A stretch of DNA of 64,000 nt from Candidatus Nanopelagicales bacterium (GTDB lineage Bacteria > Actinomycetota > Actinomycetes > S36-B12 > UBA5976). Shown in pieces: positions 18,948-27,860 of this stretch. The notes below the pieces were generated by a model that worked only from the letters and a program-made list of their open reading frames with translations, was not told the DNA's origin and did no database searches. Location of the stretch: contig JAGYJD010000007.1 in NCBI GenBank assembly GCA_018402365.1, positions 1 to 64,000 of the forward strand, in the 5' to 3' direction. Numbering within the stretch: position 1 is the stretch's first letter; each line of letters begins with the position of its first letter. The position numbers and the translations under genes were made by a program.

Positions 18948-20600
18948 TTAAACGTCTTTACCTTCTAAAACATCATCTGCATCAACAATGCGATAGGCGT
19001 AGCCTTGTTCGGCTAGGAATCTTTGGCGGTTGGCGGCGAAGTCTGCATCGAGGGTGTCTCGCGAAACTACTGCATAGAAGCGCGCGGTTCTTTTGTCGGC
19101 TTTTGGTCTTAAGACGCGGCCGAGGCGTTGGGCTTCTTCTTGTCTAGATCCGAATGAGCCTGAGACTTGAATTGCGACACCAGCTTCGGGTAAGTCGAGT
19201 GAGAAGTTAGCAACTTTACTTACTACTAACACCCTTAAGTCGCCGTTTCTGAATCTTTCAAAAAGTTTTTCACGCTCTTTAATCGGGGTGGAGCCGTCCA
19301 CGACAGGTGCGCCGAGGTGTTGGCCAAGTTCGGCTAGTTGATCTAGGTATTGGCCAATGACTAAAACTCGATCGTCTGAATGTTTGGCGACTAATCGTTC
19401 AACAACAGGATTCTTTGTGGTGGTGGCAGCAGCTAAGCGATACTTATCTTCTTTTTCGGCTGTGGCATAAATTAAACGTTCGTGTTCAGGCAGGGTAACT
19501 CTTACTTCAACACAATCTGCTGGAGCAATCCAACCTTGGTCTGCCATGTCCTTCCAAGGGGAGTCAAATCTTTTTGGTCCGATTAAAGAAAAGACATCGT
19601 CTTCGCGGCCGTCTTCTCTAACTAAGGTTGCAGTTAAACCAAGTCTTCTTCTAGCTTGAATGTCTGCGGTGAATCTAAATACTGGTGCTGGTAATAAATG
19701 AACTTCGTCATAAATAATTAAGCCCCAGTCTTTGGCGTCAAAAAGTTCAAGATGGGCGTAGTTACCTTGTTTTTTGGTTGTGAGAACTTGATAAGTGGCA
19801 ATGGTGACAGGTCTTACTTCTTTTTTGCTGCCGGAGTATTCGCCAATTTCTTCTTCGGTGAGGGTGGTGCGTTTTAGTAATTCAGATTTCCATTGTCTGG
19901 CAGATACTGTGTTGGTTACCAAAATTAAAGTTGTGGCTTTCGCTAAAGACATCGCTGCAGCACCAACAATGGTTTTACCGGCACCGCAAGGCAGCACTAC
20001 CACGCCAGAGCCACCGTGCCAAAAAGATTCGGCTGCCATTTCTTGGTAATTACGAAGTTCCCAGCCATTTTGTACTAATTCGATTTCATGAGCTTCGCCA
20101 TCAACATATCCAGCAAAGTCTTCAGCAGGCCAACCAAGTTTAAGAAGTTGTTGTTTAAGTTGACCACGCTCAGATGGATGAACTACAACTGTTTCATCAT
20201 CTAATCTTTTGCCCACCAGTGGTTGAATTCTTTTGCTTTTTAATACTTCTTCTAGTACTGGTAAATCAGCGCAATGCAAAGTTAAACCGTGAACCGGATC
20301 TTTTTCGAGTTTGAGTCGACCATAGCGATCCATTTGTTCGGCTACATCAACTAGAAGTGAATGAGGCACGGCATATCTTGAGTACTTCAAGAGTGTGTCA
20401 ACTACAGATTCAGCATCTAAGCCAGCAGCTCTCGCGTTCCAAAGCCCCAGTGGGGTAATGCGATAAGTATGAACGTGTTCGGGAGAGCGTTCTAATTCAG
20501 CAAATGGGGCGATTGATCTTCTAGCTTCTTGGGCTAATTCGTGGTCGATTTCTAAAAGTAGGGTGCGGTCACTTTGGACAATTAAAGGGCCGTCATTCAT
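18948..20600 (-). CDS. XPB/ERCC3-type DNA repair helicase
   Basis: Superfamily 2 helicase of 550 aa, homologue of Rv0861c. It has an N-terminal damage-recognition-like domain (residues 1-170), then the helicase core with Walker A PCGAGKT at about 204-210, Walker B DEVH in IIYDEVHLLP, motif III GLTAT, and motif VI EAQRLGRVLRPK near residue 490. These are the full set of helicase motifs. It probably acts in nucleotide excision repair; bacterial XPB is non-essential where tested. The helicase-associated partner gene lies directly upstream with a 5 bp gap. Confidence 0.93.
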   Translation of the reverse strand: MNDGPLIVQSDRTLLLEIDHELAQEARRSIAPFAELERSPEHVHTYRITPLGLWNARAAGLDAESVVDTLLKYSRYAVPHSLLVDVAEQMDRYGRLKLEKDPVHGLTLHCADLPVLEEVLKSKRIQPLVGKRLDDETVVVHPSERGQLKQQLLKLGWPAEDFAGYVDGEAHEIELVQNGWELRNYQEMAAESFWHGGSGVVVLPCGAGKTIVGAAAMSLAKATTLILVTNTVSARQWKSELLKRTTLTEEEIGEYSGSKKEVRPVTIATYQVLTTKKQGNYAHLELFDAKDWGLIIYDEVHLLPAPVFRFTADIQARRRLGLTATLVREDGREDDVFSLIGPKRFDSPWKDMADQGWIAPADCVEVRVTLPEHERLIYATAEKEDKYRLAAATTTKNPVVERLVAKHSDDRVLVIGQYLDQLAELGQHLGAPVVDGSTPIKEREKLFERFRNGDLRVLVVSKVANFSLDLPEAGVAIQVSGSFGSRQEEAQRLGRVLRPKADKRTARFYAVVSRDTLDADFAANRQRFLAEQGYAYRIVDADDVLEGKDV

Positions 20601-20605
20601 TAATA

Positions 20606-22825
20606 TTATTTTCCATTCTTTTTTGCTTTGGTAATTACAGTGGCACTAATTCGTGAAAGCGCATAATCGCGAATTCGAGTTTCGGTGTGATCGAAACCTG
20701 TTAACAATCCGCCTTGCACACGGATTGGATCTGTGAAGCGGTCTTTGACTGTTCCGTCCCCTTCGGCGTAACTGATGGTGATGGATTGATTTTCGTCAAT
20801 TGCTTTGCTTAGAAATGAAACTAATTCACTAGCGGGCATTGGCTCTGGAGGGTTTGAACCATTTTCTGGGATTTTTGCCTTTGGGTTTTCACTGAGTCGT
20901 AGTGCTTTGATGGCACTGATTAAAAGTGGTGCATCCGGTGGGGATCCTTCAGGAGCAGGACGGGGGCGTAACTTCACAGTTGAGCGCTTTTCACCGGGAG
21001 CAGGTTCGGTGTCATCAATTGGGTCGTCTGTGATTTTTACATCTCCAAGTTGTCTAACTAAATCATTTAATAAATATTCCAAAGGTTGGGGGATTTCGGT
21101 TGAAGAATATTTAGTGAAAAATGCCATGATGTCATCTTTGGATTTTCCACGCTCTAAAGCGCGCTTGAGGGAACTTTCAGTAAATCGATAAACCTGGGCA
21201 GCACCGCGAGATTCTTGATAGCCAAGCAAACGTAATTCTGCGGCAACGTGAGATTCAGGGGGACCTGGGATTACTGCGGTTAAGTCGGCTTGCAATAAAA
21301 AGTGATCAATCGCTTCGGGCAAAAGTGGTGCGATTGCTTCAACTAGCAAAGGATCAGTTTTGATTACGTGACCTTTTGGATCGGCCACGGCAGAGCGAGC
21401 AGCAGCGGTGCGGGCTTCAGGGGAAGGCATTGTGTAGCGCATTTCGCCTAAGGCTCGTCCGGTAGTTGCGAGTACACCTAAACCGCGAGCACCAATCAAG
21501 TTTGCTTCTTGCATAAAGGAGCGAACTAAAAGTTCTACTAGTTCAGCTTCACGACGTGGCCGCTGCCAGTTCACATGTTTTACTAAATCATCTTCATTCG
21601 GTTCGGCACCTAAGGGCAGGCTGACTAATGCTTTTAACAATATTGATTTGATTTCAGGTGCCAGAGGTTTATCTACTTCTGGCGAAAGCGCATTGATTCT
21701 TACCTGTTCGTTTTTGCCAACCAAACTTGGAACGCGAGTTGAAGTTAGCCAAGCTTCAGCCAAAGTTGCCCAACGCTCTTGCACAGTGCGGGTGCGCCAT
21801 AAATCAAAAGCTGGAGTTGGTAACCATAAAGGTTCATTTGATTCATCCGCTGCTAGCAAGCCTGCTGCTAAAGCGGTTTCAGCTAAAAGTGCCGCGATGT
21901 TTTCGTCTTCATCGCAGATGCGAGAAGCTAAAGTTAAATCTCTTTGGGCGAGTCCACCATTTCTTAAAACAGCTGGCGGGGTTTCACCCCAAATATCTAA
22001 AAGTTCTTCCATCATTTGTACAAAATGCAAACCCGCACCACCCGCTGCTTTATCAACCGCCTGGGCGTCTCTTGTATTTTTAATTGAAACTTCTGGCAAA
22101 GTCGAAAGACCTTCTGGCAATAAGTTTTCGCCACGCAATACAAAGGCAACTTCTCTTGGCAAAGTTAATTCATGGCGGCCGGTGGCAATAAGAACCCCTT
22201 GCGCCATTAAGTATTCATAAGGAGTTTTCGCACTTGAGGTGGTAGCTTCACGGTTCAGTTTGTCTACTACCAAAACAGGTGGTCCCCATAGAACTTTGTC
22301 TATTACGTCATCAACACCTTTGGGAGCTTTGTCGAAAATTTGTTTAATACGTTCTTTAGAGGCTACGGCGGTTAAGTCAGGACGCTCTTCAATAAAGCAA
22401 GGACCAAACCCAGCGGGGTGAGGGGCTACTACTTCTTTAAGTACAGGAACTGCTCGCATCCCTTTATCGGTTCCCCAGATAACACCGCGAGCTTTAAGAA
22501 CACTGAGTGCTCTATCTAATTCAGGATCGTTATTTAAAAGTACAGCTAATTCTTTTTTACCGAAGGGTTCGTCTAAGCAGGCGATAACTTCGGCTACTGC
22601 TACCACCCAAGCGTCCAGTTGATCTAAGACTCTGGTGATGGATGAATTTGTTGCGGCACGAGCTGCCAGTTTGGCCATGTCAGCGGGCACTGGATGCACC
22701 AAATCGGGCCGGTGGACTAAGAGGTCCCTCAAGCGGTCGTCATCTTGCGACTTAAACCAGTCAACCAAGGCACCTGGGTCATCTGCCTTGACCTTGCGTG
22801 GCTTGGGGGGAGTCTTAGTAGGCAT
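20606..22825 (-). CDS. XPB/Ssl2-like helicase-associated domain protein
   Basis: Large protein of about 739 aa that accompanies bacterial XPB helicases (Rv0862c type). The ORF track extends to 23107, but the preceding 94 codons run through the cold-shock gene region. The ATG at 22825 (MPTKTPPKPRKVK) gives the family-like N-terminus with DWFKSQDDDRLRDLLVHRPDL. The C-terminal region has a WYL-like segment (ITISYAEGDGTVKDRFTDPIRV). It forms an operon with the helicase. No enzymatic motif is evident; it is thought to be a regulator or partner of XPB. Confidence 0.88.
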   Translation of the reverse strand: MPTKTPPKPRKVKADDPGALVDWFKSQDDDRLRDLLVHRPDLVHPVPADMAKLAARAATNSSITRVLDQLDAWVVAVAEVIACLDEPFGKKELAVLLNNDPELDRALSVLKARGVIWGTDKGMRAVPVLKEVVAPHPAGFGPCFIEERPDLTAVASKERIKQIFDKAPKGVDDVIDKVLWGPPVLVVDKLNREATTSSAKTPYEYLMAQGVLIATGRHELTLPREVAFVLRGENLLPEGLSTLPEVSIKNTRDAQAVDKAAGGAGLHFVQMMEELLDIWGETPPAVLRNGGLAQRDLTLASRICDEDENIAALLAETALAAGLLAADESNEPLWLPTPAFDLWRTRTVQERWATLAEAWLTSTRVPSLVGKNEQVRINALSPEVDKPLAPEIKSILLKALVSLPLGAEPNEDDLVKHVNWQRPRREAELVELLVRSFMQEANLIGARGLGVLATTGRALGEMRYTMPSPEARTAAARSAVADPKGHVIKTDPLLVEAIAPLLPEAIDHFLLQADLTAVIPGPPESHVAAELRLLGYQESRGAAQVYRFTESSLKRALERGKSKDDIMAFFTKYSSTEIPQPLEYLLNDLVRQLGDVKITDDPIDDTEPAPGEKRSTVKLRPRPAPEGSPPDAPLLISAIKALRLSENPKAKIPENGSNPPEPMPASELVSFLSKAIDENQSITISYAEGDGTVKDRFTDPIRVQGGLLTGFDHTETRIRDYALSRISATVITKAKKNGK

Positions 22826-22961
22826 TTGGCCAATTTTAATAGGTATCGCATTAGGGGTCACTTTGCAGTCCTTGCCGATGACGAAGTATGAGGGTTTAGG
22901 TAATCTTGGACTTTCATATTTAGCGAAATACGCGGCAGGATGAAAACAGGAGTTGATTGAC

Positions 22962-23342
22962 GTGCCTTTTGGAAAGATCAAGTGGTACGACGTCGAAAAG
23001 GGCTTCGGATTTATTGAAACCGACGACGGGGAAGATGTTTTCGTACACGCGTCTGCGATTCCGGATGGAGTTTTGCCCAAACCCGGAAGTCGAGTGGAAT
23101 TTGGCATTGCCGAGGGGCGTCGAGGAATTCAAGCTTTACAAGTAAAGATTTTGGAAGCTCCACCTAGCTTGTCCAAAGCCGGTAGAAAAGATACCGATGA
23201 CATGGCAGCCATTATTGAAGATGTTATTAAATTGCTGGATGGTGTTTCGAGTCAAATTCGTCGCGGTCGCTACCCCGATGATAAGACTGCACAAAAAGTA
23301 GCTGCGGTATTGCGAGCAGTTGCTAATGATTTAGATGCCTAA
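22962..23342 (+). CDS. cspB: Cold-shock domain protein with C-terminal helical extension
   Basis: RNA-binding protein of about 126 aa. The cold-shock domain (residues 1-65) has the RNP1 motif KGFGFIE and RNP2 VFVHASAI. It is followed by an about 60 aa charged helical tail, longer than classical 67-70 aa Csp. The start is set at the GTG 22962 because CAGGAG (22946-22951) lies 10 bp before it, while the ORF-track TTG at 22953 abuts that site. The order next to the XPB pair and DUF3027 matches the Rv0861c-Rv0883c region of mycobacteria. Confidence 0.9.
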   Translation: MPFGKIKWYDVEKGFGFIETDDGEDVFVHASAIPDGVLPKPGSRVEFGIAEGRRGIQALQVKILEAPPSLSKAGRKDTDDMAAIIEDVIKLLDGVSSQIRRGRYPDDKTAQKVAAVLRAVANDLDA

Positions 23343-23364
23343 AAAATAATCTTAGGAGTTTGCG

Positions 23365-24267
23365 GTGAGCGTCAATTTAATGAAGGCAAAAGATCTTGCA
23401 AAAGACTTCTTGTTGTCAGAAATTGAAGTTGATCGGGTGGGGAATTATCTCGAAAGTAAGACTGAAGCCGAAAATACAGCAACTCACTTTTTTGCAACTT
23501 TGGATAAGGGTTACCGAGGTTGGATGTGGGCGGTCACAGTAAGCGGTACTGAGAACATTTCACTTAGTGAAATAGTTTTGATCCCTGGGCCTGAAGCTTT
23601 ACTCGCACCTAAATGGATACCTTGGCAAGAAAGATTGCAGTCAGGTGATTTAGGCGTTGGCGATGTTCTGCCAACGGCAGCAGATGATGCCAGATTAGTT
23701 GCGGGATTTACGCAAGTTGATGGTTTGTTTGACGAGACCAGCACTCCCTTCGGTTGGGAAGTTGGATTAGGTCGAAAAAGAGTCTTATCAGAAATTGGAC
23801 GAGAGCAAGCGATAAACCGGTGGCACGGATCAACTCATGGCCCCGACACCCCAATGGCTGAATTAGCAACCGATAAATGTCAAAGTTGTGGATTTTTTGT
23901 TCCGCTTAGCGGAGTGCTGGGCAGAATGTTTGGGGTTTGTGCAAATTCTTATGCGCAAGATGATGGAAAAGTAGTTTCGCTCGATCACGGTTGCGGCGGC
24001 CACTCAGAAGTTGTTTCAGATACTAAATCGGTTTTGTTGGGAACGACTGTGATTGATGATTCAGGATTTTTAGTTCCTGAAGAAATAGATGATGACTTAC
24101 GCGAAGAGCAAGAGTTGGAAGATGCTGACTTAAAAGAAGTTGATGAGTTTGCCCACGACGGGGTCGAGGTAGAAGAAGACGATGACGAGGCCAGCGCTGA
24201 ATTAGCAGAAGAAGCCCATCGACTCGAAATTTTGGATGAAGTGCTTAACAACAATGAAGAAAACTAA
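23365..24267 (+). CDS. DUF3027-family protein
   Basis: Conserved actinobacterial protein of 300 aa, function unknown. The start is a GTG 23365 with TAGGAG upstream. The N-terminal half has the DUF3027 signature GYRGWMWAVTV and IVLIPGPEALLAPKWIPW. The middle has four cysteines (CQSCGFF, then FGVC and HGCGGHSE) that could bind zinc. The last about 70 residues are very acidic (strings of Asp and Glu), giving an unstructured tail. It is 22 bp after the cold-shock gene and probably co-transcribed. Confidence 0.85.
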   Translation: MSVNLMKAKDLAKDFLLSEIEVDRVGNYLESKTEAENTATHFFATLDKGYRGWMWAVTVSGTENISLSEIVLIPGPEALLAPKWIPWQERLQSGDLGVGDVLPTAADDARLVAGFTQVDGLFDETSTPFGWEVGLGRKRVLSEIGREQAINRWHGSTHGPDTPMAELATDKCQSCGFFVPLSGVLGRMFGVCANSYAQDDGKVVSLDHGCGGHSEVVSDTKSVLLGTTVIDDSGFLVPEEIDDDLREEQELEDADLKEVDEFAHDGVEVEEDDDEASAELAEEAHRLEILDEVLNNNEEN

Positions 24268-24476
24268 AGACTTTTTTCGCGTCTTCTATTTAATATTAAA
24301 TACCCCATAAAGCCAAGAATGGCTCCAGTTAAACAAACCTGTAACCAAAATAAGGCAGCGGCATCATTAAGTACCCAAAATCGAAACAGAAAAACCAAGA
24401 AAAATAAAAAGAACAGCAAGGTTCCGACTTTGATTTCTCGGATTCCGTCTAATTTCAGCGGGCTTAGCTCTTTCAC
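24264..24476 (-). CDS. DUF2530-type small membrane protein
   Basis: 70 aa with two hydrophobic helices (about residues 17-35 and 42-62) and a basic tail NRRREKSL. Size, two-helix form and position opposite the end of DUF3027 fit the DUF2530 family. The call is by form and synteny rather than a strong motif. It overlaps the DUF3027 stop by 4 bp tail to tail. Confidence 0.6.
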   Translation of the reverse strand: MKELSPLKLDGIREIKVGTLLFFLFFLVFLFRFWVLNDAAALFWLQVCLTGAILGFMGYLILNRRREKSL

Positions 24477-24507
24477 AAATCAAATGCTATCCCACTAGCA
24501 TTGAGCT

Positions 24508-24588
24508 ATGTCCCAACGAACAAGAAGAATCGTTACTTTAATAGTACTTTTTGGAATGGTTTTATCAGTTTTTGTCGCAGCTATCTAA
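24508..24588 (+). CDS. Putative 26-aa single-helix membrane microprotein
   Basis: Too short for the ORF track. ATG at 24508, stop at 24586-24588: a basic N-terminus MSQRTRRI followed by an about 18-residue hydrophobic segment ending VAAI. It fills the only space between the divergent DUF2530 gene and the XRE gene, whose stop it overlaps. No clear Shine-Dalgarno is visible. The amphipathic layout (positive-inside, then a helix) is typical of real membrane microproteins, but chance cannot be excluded. Confidence 0.4.
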   Translation: MSQRTRRIVTLIVLFGMVLSVFVAAI

Positions 24589-24863
24589 AAATTATCTTTA
24601 GATAAATGCGCGTCTGGTTTAAGTAAATCTTCTGGAGTAACTTCTAAGGCGTAAGCAATTGCCCAAATATTATCCAAAGACGGAGAGTAAAGACCATTCT
24701 CTAATCGAGAGATAGTTTTTCTATCTAGCTCAGTTTGTTCAGCTAGTTCTTCTTGAGTTAAATTTCTGAACAAGCGATAATTTCTTACCGCACGTCCGAA
24801 TGCTCTACGCTTAATTCGGATTTCGAAGTTTGATCTTTGTCCCATTGACAGATTTTTATGCAT
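24585..24863 (-). CDS. XRE-family helix-turn-helix regulator
   Basis: 92 aa with one HTH_3 domain: AFGRAVRNYRLFRNLTQEELAEQ, recognition helix around DRKTISRLENG, then a SPSLDNIWAIAYALEVTPEDLL ending. It is a stand-alone repressor type with no sensor domain. The start may be ATG 24863 or the in-frame ATG 24845; neither has a good ribosome site. A perfect 17-bp inverted repeat begins 5 bp upstream of 24863 and could be its own operator or the serC terminator. Target genes are unknown. Confidence 0.85.
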   Translation of the reverse strand: MHKNLSMGQRSNFEIRIKRRAFGRAVRNYRLFRNLTQEELAEQTELDRKTISRLENGLYSPSLDNIWAIAYALEVTPEDLLKPDAHLSKDNF

Positions 24864-24867
24864 AAAA

Positions 24868-24907
24868 CTAAATAAGTCTGTACCAAAAATGGTACAGACT
24901 TATTTAG
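24868..24907. repeat. Perfect 17-bp inverted repeat between serC and the XRE gene
   Basis: Arms CTAAATAAGTCTGTACC and its exact reverse complement, separated by AAAAAT. It covers the serC stop codon. On the minus strand it is followed by TTTTAT, so it can act as an intrinsic terminator of serC. It also has the length and symmetry of a repressor operator just upstream of the XRE start. Which role applies cannot be decided from sequence. Confidence 0.85.
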
Positions 24908-26024
24908 TTTTCGCTACTACCCAGTCGATGGCAGCGGTTAAAGTTTGAACATCACTTAGTTCAATTGCAGGAAAGGTTGCAATTCTCAATTGGTTTCTTC
25001 CCAATTTTCGATAAGGCTCAACGTCAACAATTCCGTTATTTCTCAGTATTTTGGCAATTAAATCTGCATTAATGCTCTCATCAAAGTCTATGGTGGCAAT
25101 AACGCTGCTTCTTAGATTCTTGTCTTGAACAAATGGAGTTAAATACTCTTGTTTTTCAGCCCATTGATACAAATGTTCAGAAGAAGCTTTACTGCGACCT
25201 GCCGCCCACGAAAGCCCACCATTTTTGTTGAACCATTCGACTTGTTCACTCATTAAAAAGATTGTGGAAAGGCTAGGAGTGTTATAGGTCTGATCTAATC
25301 GAGAATTCTCTAAAGCAATAGATAAATCTAAAATTGGTGGAATAAACCGATTTTGAGACTTAATTTTTTCAATTTGAGCTACTAACTGGGGGCTAACAAG
25401 GGCTATAAATAATCCACCTTCAGATCCAAAAGATTTTTGAGGAGCAAAGTAGTAACAATCAAAATCTTTAGCTTCAACCAACGCTCCACCGGCGGCGCTA
25501 GTGGCATCAAATAGAAATAAACCCTGCTGGCTAACTCTTTTAACAGGCTTCATCACTCCGGTACTAGTTTCGTTATGAGGAGTGGCATAAACATCAAATT
25601 GCGCATGTGGCAAAAAGTCAGGAGCAGATCCCGGCTCGGATTTGATAATTTCAATATTTTTTAAATGTGGGGCGGCTTTTGCGCTAGCAGCAAATTTTGA
25701 ACCAAATTCACCAAATGAAAGAAATTGAGCATTTTCTTCAATAATGGAAAAGACTGCGGCATCCCAAAATAAGGTGGAGCCACCATTTCCCAAAATAATT
25801 TCATAATCTGCGGGAAGATTAAAAAACTCGCTCAAGCCAGCTCTTAATTTGGCTACTTCATTTTTGACAGGTTTTTGCCGGTGGGAGGTACCCAAAAAAT
25901 GGCGATTTTGTCGGGCGAGTGCGACGAGCTGTTCGTCGCGCACTTTGCTGGGACCCGCACCAAAGCGGCCATCTTTAGGAATTAAATCTGAGGGTAGTTT
26001 TATCTGCTCAAGGTCAATTGACAA
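24900..26024 (-). CDS. serC: Phosphoserine aminotransferase
   Basis: PLP enzyme of serine (and possibly pyridoxal) synthesis, 374 aa, of the actinobacterial SerC type that begins with DLIPKDGRFGAGPSKVR. PLP contacts are visible: the lysine in YFAPQKSFGSEGG, and GNGGSTLFWDAA near the N-terminus. The C-terminus RKLGRNQLRIATFPAIE is typical. It lies 8 bp from the citrate synthase stop on the same strand. PdxH is close by at 27.2 kb, so PLP chemistry genes cluster here. Confidence 0.95.
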   Translation of the reverse strand: MSIDLEQIKLPSDLIPKDGRFGAGPSKVRDEQLVALARQNRHFLGTSHRQKPVKNEVAKLRAGLSEFFNLPADYEIILGNGGSTLFWDAAVFSIIEENAQFLSFGEFGSKFAASAKAAPHLKNIEIIKSEPGSAPDFLPHAQFDVYATPHNETSTGVMKPVKRVSQQGLFLFDATSAAGGALVEAKDFDCYYFAPQKSFGSEGGLFIALVSPQLVAQIEKIKSQNRFIPPILDLSIALENSRLDQTYNTPSLSTIFLMSEQVEWFNKNGGLSWAAGRSKASSEHLYQWAEKQEYLTPFVQDKNLRSSVIATIDFDESINADLIAKILRNNGIVDVEPYRKLGRNQLRIATFPAIELSDVQTLTAAIDWVVAKTK

Positions 26025-26032
26025 AGTGGCCC

Positions 26033-27139
26033 TTAGTTTTCATAAAGACTTGTAGAAAAACCTGTGACAGATTCTGGTTTACGGGGCTTTTCACCAATGT
26101 AGAGAGCGGCTGGCCGCACCAATCTGGCAGTTTTCTTTTGCTCCAAAATATGAGCGCTCCACCCAGCAAGTCGGGCACAGGTGAACATTGAAGTGAACAT
26201 ACTGGCGGGCACTTGCGCATAGTCAAGCACGATGGCAGCCCAAAATTCAACGTTTGTTTCAATTACGCGTTCAGGTCTGCGGGATTTTAATTCGGCTAAG
26301 GCAGCTTTTTCTAGCGCCTCTGCAACTTCATAACGAGGGGCAGCTAATTCTTTTGCAGTTTTTCTTAAAACACGAGCCCGCGGATCTTCGGCCCGATAAA
26401 CCCGATGCCCAAATCCCATAAGTCTTTCGCCAGAATCTAAAAGATTTTTTACATACTTTTCAGGATCACCATTTTTTTCAATATCTTCAATCATGTGAAG
26501 TACTCGACTAGGAGCTCCACCGTGTAAGGGTCCGCTCATTGCGCCAATCGCACCGCTGATTGACGCGGCAACATCTGCACCTGTTGAGGCAATAACTCGT
26601 CCGGTAAAAGTTGAAGCATTCATGCCATGTTCGGCTGCTGAAACAAAATAAGCATCGACTGCTTTAACGTGCTTTGGATCGGGCTCTCCGCGCCAGCGCT
26701 TCATGAATCTTTCAACTAAATTGTTAGATTCATTGATGCTTTCATTTGGAACTTTAGGTAATTGCTCACCCCGCGCAGATTGTGCAACGTAAGCCATGGC
26801 GTTCACTGAAGTATGTGCTAAATCTTCGCGTGCTTGTTCATCTGAAATATCAAGTAATGGTTTGAAATTGAATTCGGTGGTGGTCATGGCGATTGCTGCT
26901 TGCACATCAACTCTGACATCGCCAGTGTGTATCGGCAAAGAAGGAGGATTCTCTAGCGGCAAACCTGGTTCAAAAGCGTTATCAACTAAAAGTCCCCAAA
27001 CTTTTGCGTAGGTGACTTTTCCGACTAAATCCTCAATATCCACCCCGCGATAGCGAAGCGCGCTGCCTTCCTTATCGGGTTCGGCAATTTCACTTTCGAA
27101 AGCTACAACACCCTCTAGACCGGGTTTAAAGTCTGACAT
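26033..27139 (-). CDS. citA: Citrate synthase (citA type)
   Basis: Condenses oxaloacetate and acetyl-CoA. It is 368 aa, the shorter citrate synthase 2 form typical of actinobacteria (Rv0889c) rather than the 430-aa GltA. Catalytic histidines are in GPLHGGAPSRV and MGFGHRVYR, with the substrate-binding SAAEHGMNAST segment. The N-terminus GLEGVVAFESEIAEPDKEG matches this subfamily. It may equally process propionyl-CoA as a methylcitrate synthase. The divergent neighbour is pdxH, as in Mycobacterium. Confidence 0.93.
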   Translation of the reverse strand: MSDFKPGLEGVVAFESEIAEPDKEGSALRYRGVDIEDLVGKVTYAKVWGLLVDNAFEPGLPLENPPSLPIHTGDVRVDVQAAIAMTTTEFNFKPLLDISDEQAREDLAHTSVNAMAYVAQSARGEQLPKVPNESINESNNLVERFMKRWRGEPDPKHVKAVDAYFVSAAEHGMNASTFTGRVIASTGADVAASISGAIGAMSGPLHGGAPSRVLHMIEDIEKNGDPEKYVKNLLDSGERLMGFGHRVYRAEDPRARVLRKTAKELAAPRYEVAEALEKAALAELKSRRPERVIETNVEFWAAIVLDYAQVPASMFTSMFTCARLAGWSAHILEQKKTARLVRPAALYIGEKPRKPESVTGFSTSLYEN

Positions 27140-27206
27140 AAGACCCTTCTATTCAATTTTGTAGCCTTATTCTTACTGATTCCGAGTTCTCTGGTGGAAT
27201 CGGGTC

Positions 27207-27860
27207 ATGGCAAAAAGTCAAGACTGGTTTAACAAATTAAGAATCTCTTATGAGATCGGCGAATTGAATGATGGTGATTTACACCACGACCCATTTGAGC
27301 AATTTAGAATCTGGCTAGAAGCCGCAGCAACCCAGCAGTTGCCCGAACCAAATGCTTTTGTCTTGTCTACCGTGGATCAAACTCACACCCCATCTAGCAG
27401 AACTGTGCTCTTAAAGTCTTTTGACACTAAAGGATTTGTTTTCTTTTCAAATTACAATTCAAAAAAAGCTAAGAGTATTGAATTAAATCCAAAAGTAGTA
27501 ATGAATTTTCTTTGGCTTCCGCTGCATCGCCAAGTAATTATTGAAGGAACTGCAACAAAAATCTCTCGTGAAGATTCTGAAGATTATTTCAAGACCAGAC
27601 CCATCTCTTCACAATTAGGAGCGTGGACCAGCCCACAATCTGAGGTAATAGAAAATCGTGAAGTGCTTGAAAAACGAGCCCAGGAGTTCAGCGAAAAATT
27701 TCAAGATCAAGTTCCGATGCCAGATTTTTGGGGAGGATTCATAATTGACCCAAATTTGATTGAATTCTGGCAAGGAAGACCTAGCCGACTGCATGATCGC
27801 TTTAGGTACACAAAAGAAACAAAAAATTCTACTTGGAAATTAAATCGAATTGCACCTTAA
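27207..27860 (+). CDS. pdxH: Pyridoxamine 5'-phosphate oxidase
   Basis: FMN enzyme making PLP from PNP/PMP, 217 aa, of usual length. Motifs include DPFEQFRIWLEAA near the N-terminus, SSRTVLLKSFDTKGFVFFSNY for FMN binding, SSQLGAWTSPQS and the C-terminal FWQGRPSRLHDRFRY. It is divergent from citA and convergent with the photolyase gene, overlapping its stop by 4 bp. Confidence 0.96.
   Translation: MAKSQDWFNKLRISYEIGELNDGDLHHDPFEQFRIWLEAAATQQLPEPNAFVLSTVDQTHTPSSRTVLLKSFDTKGFVFFSNYNSKKAKSIELNPKVVMNFLWLPLHRQVIIEGTATKISREDSEDYFKTRPISSQLGAWTSPQSEVIENREVLEKRAQEFSEKFQDQVPMPDFWGGFIIDPNLIEFWQGRPSRLHDRFRYTKETKNSTWKLNRIAP

Noticed and set aside
22826-23107. N-terminal 94-codon extension of the helicase-associated ORF
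   Set aside because: It runs antisense through the cold-shock gene, and the family N-terminus starts at 22825.
24868-24907. Phage attachment site
   Set aside because: The repeat is inverted, not direct, and no integrase or tRNA end is nearby.
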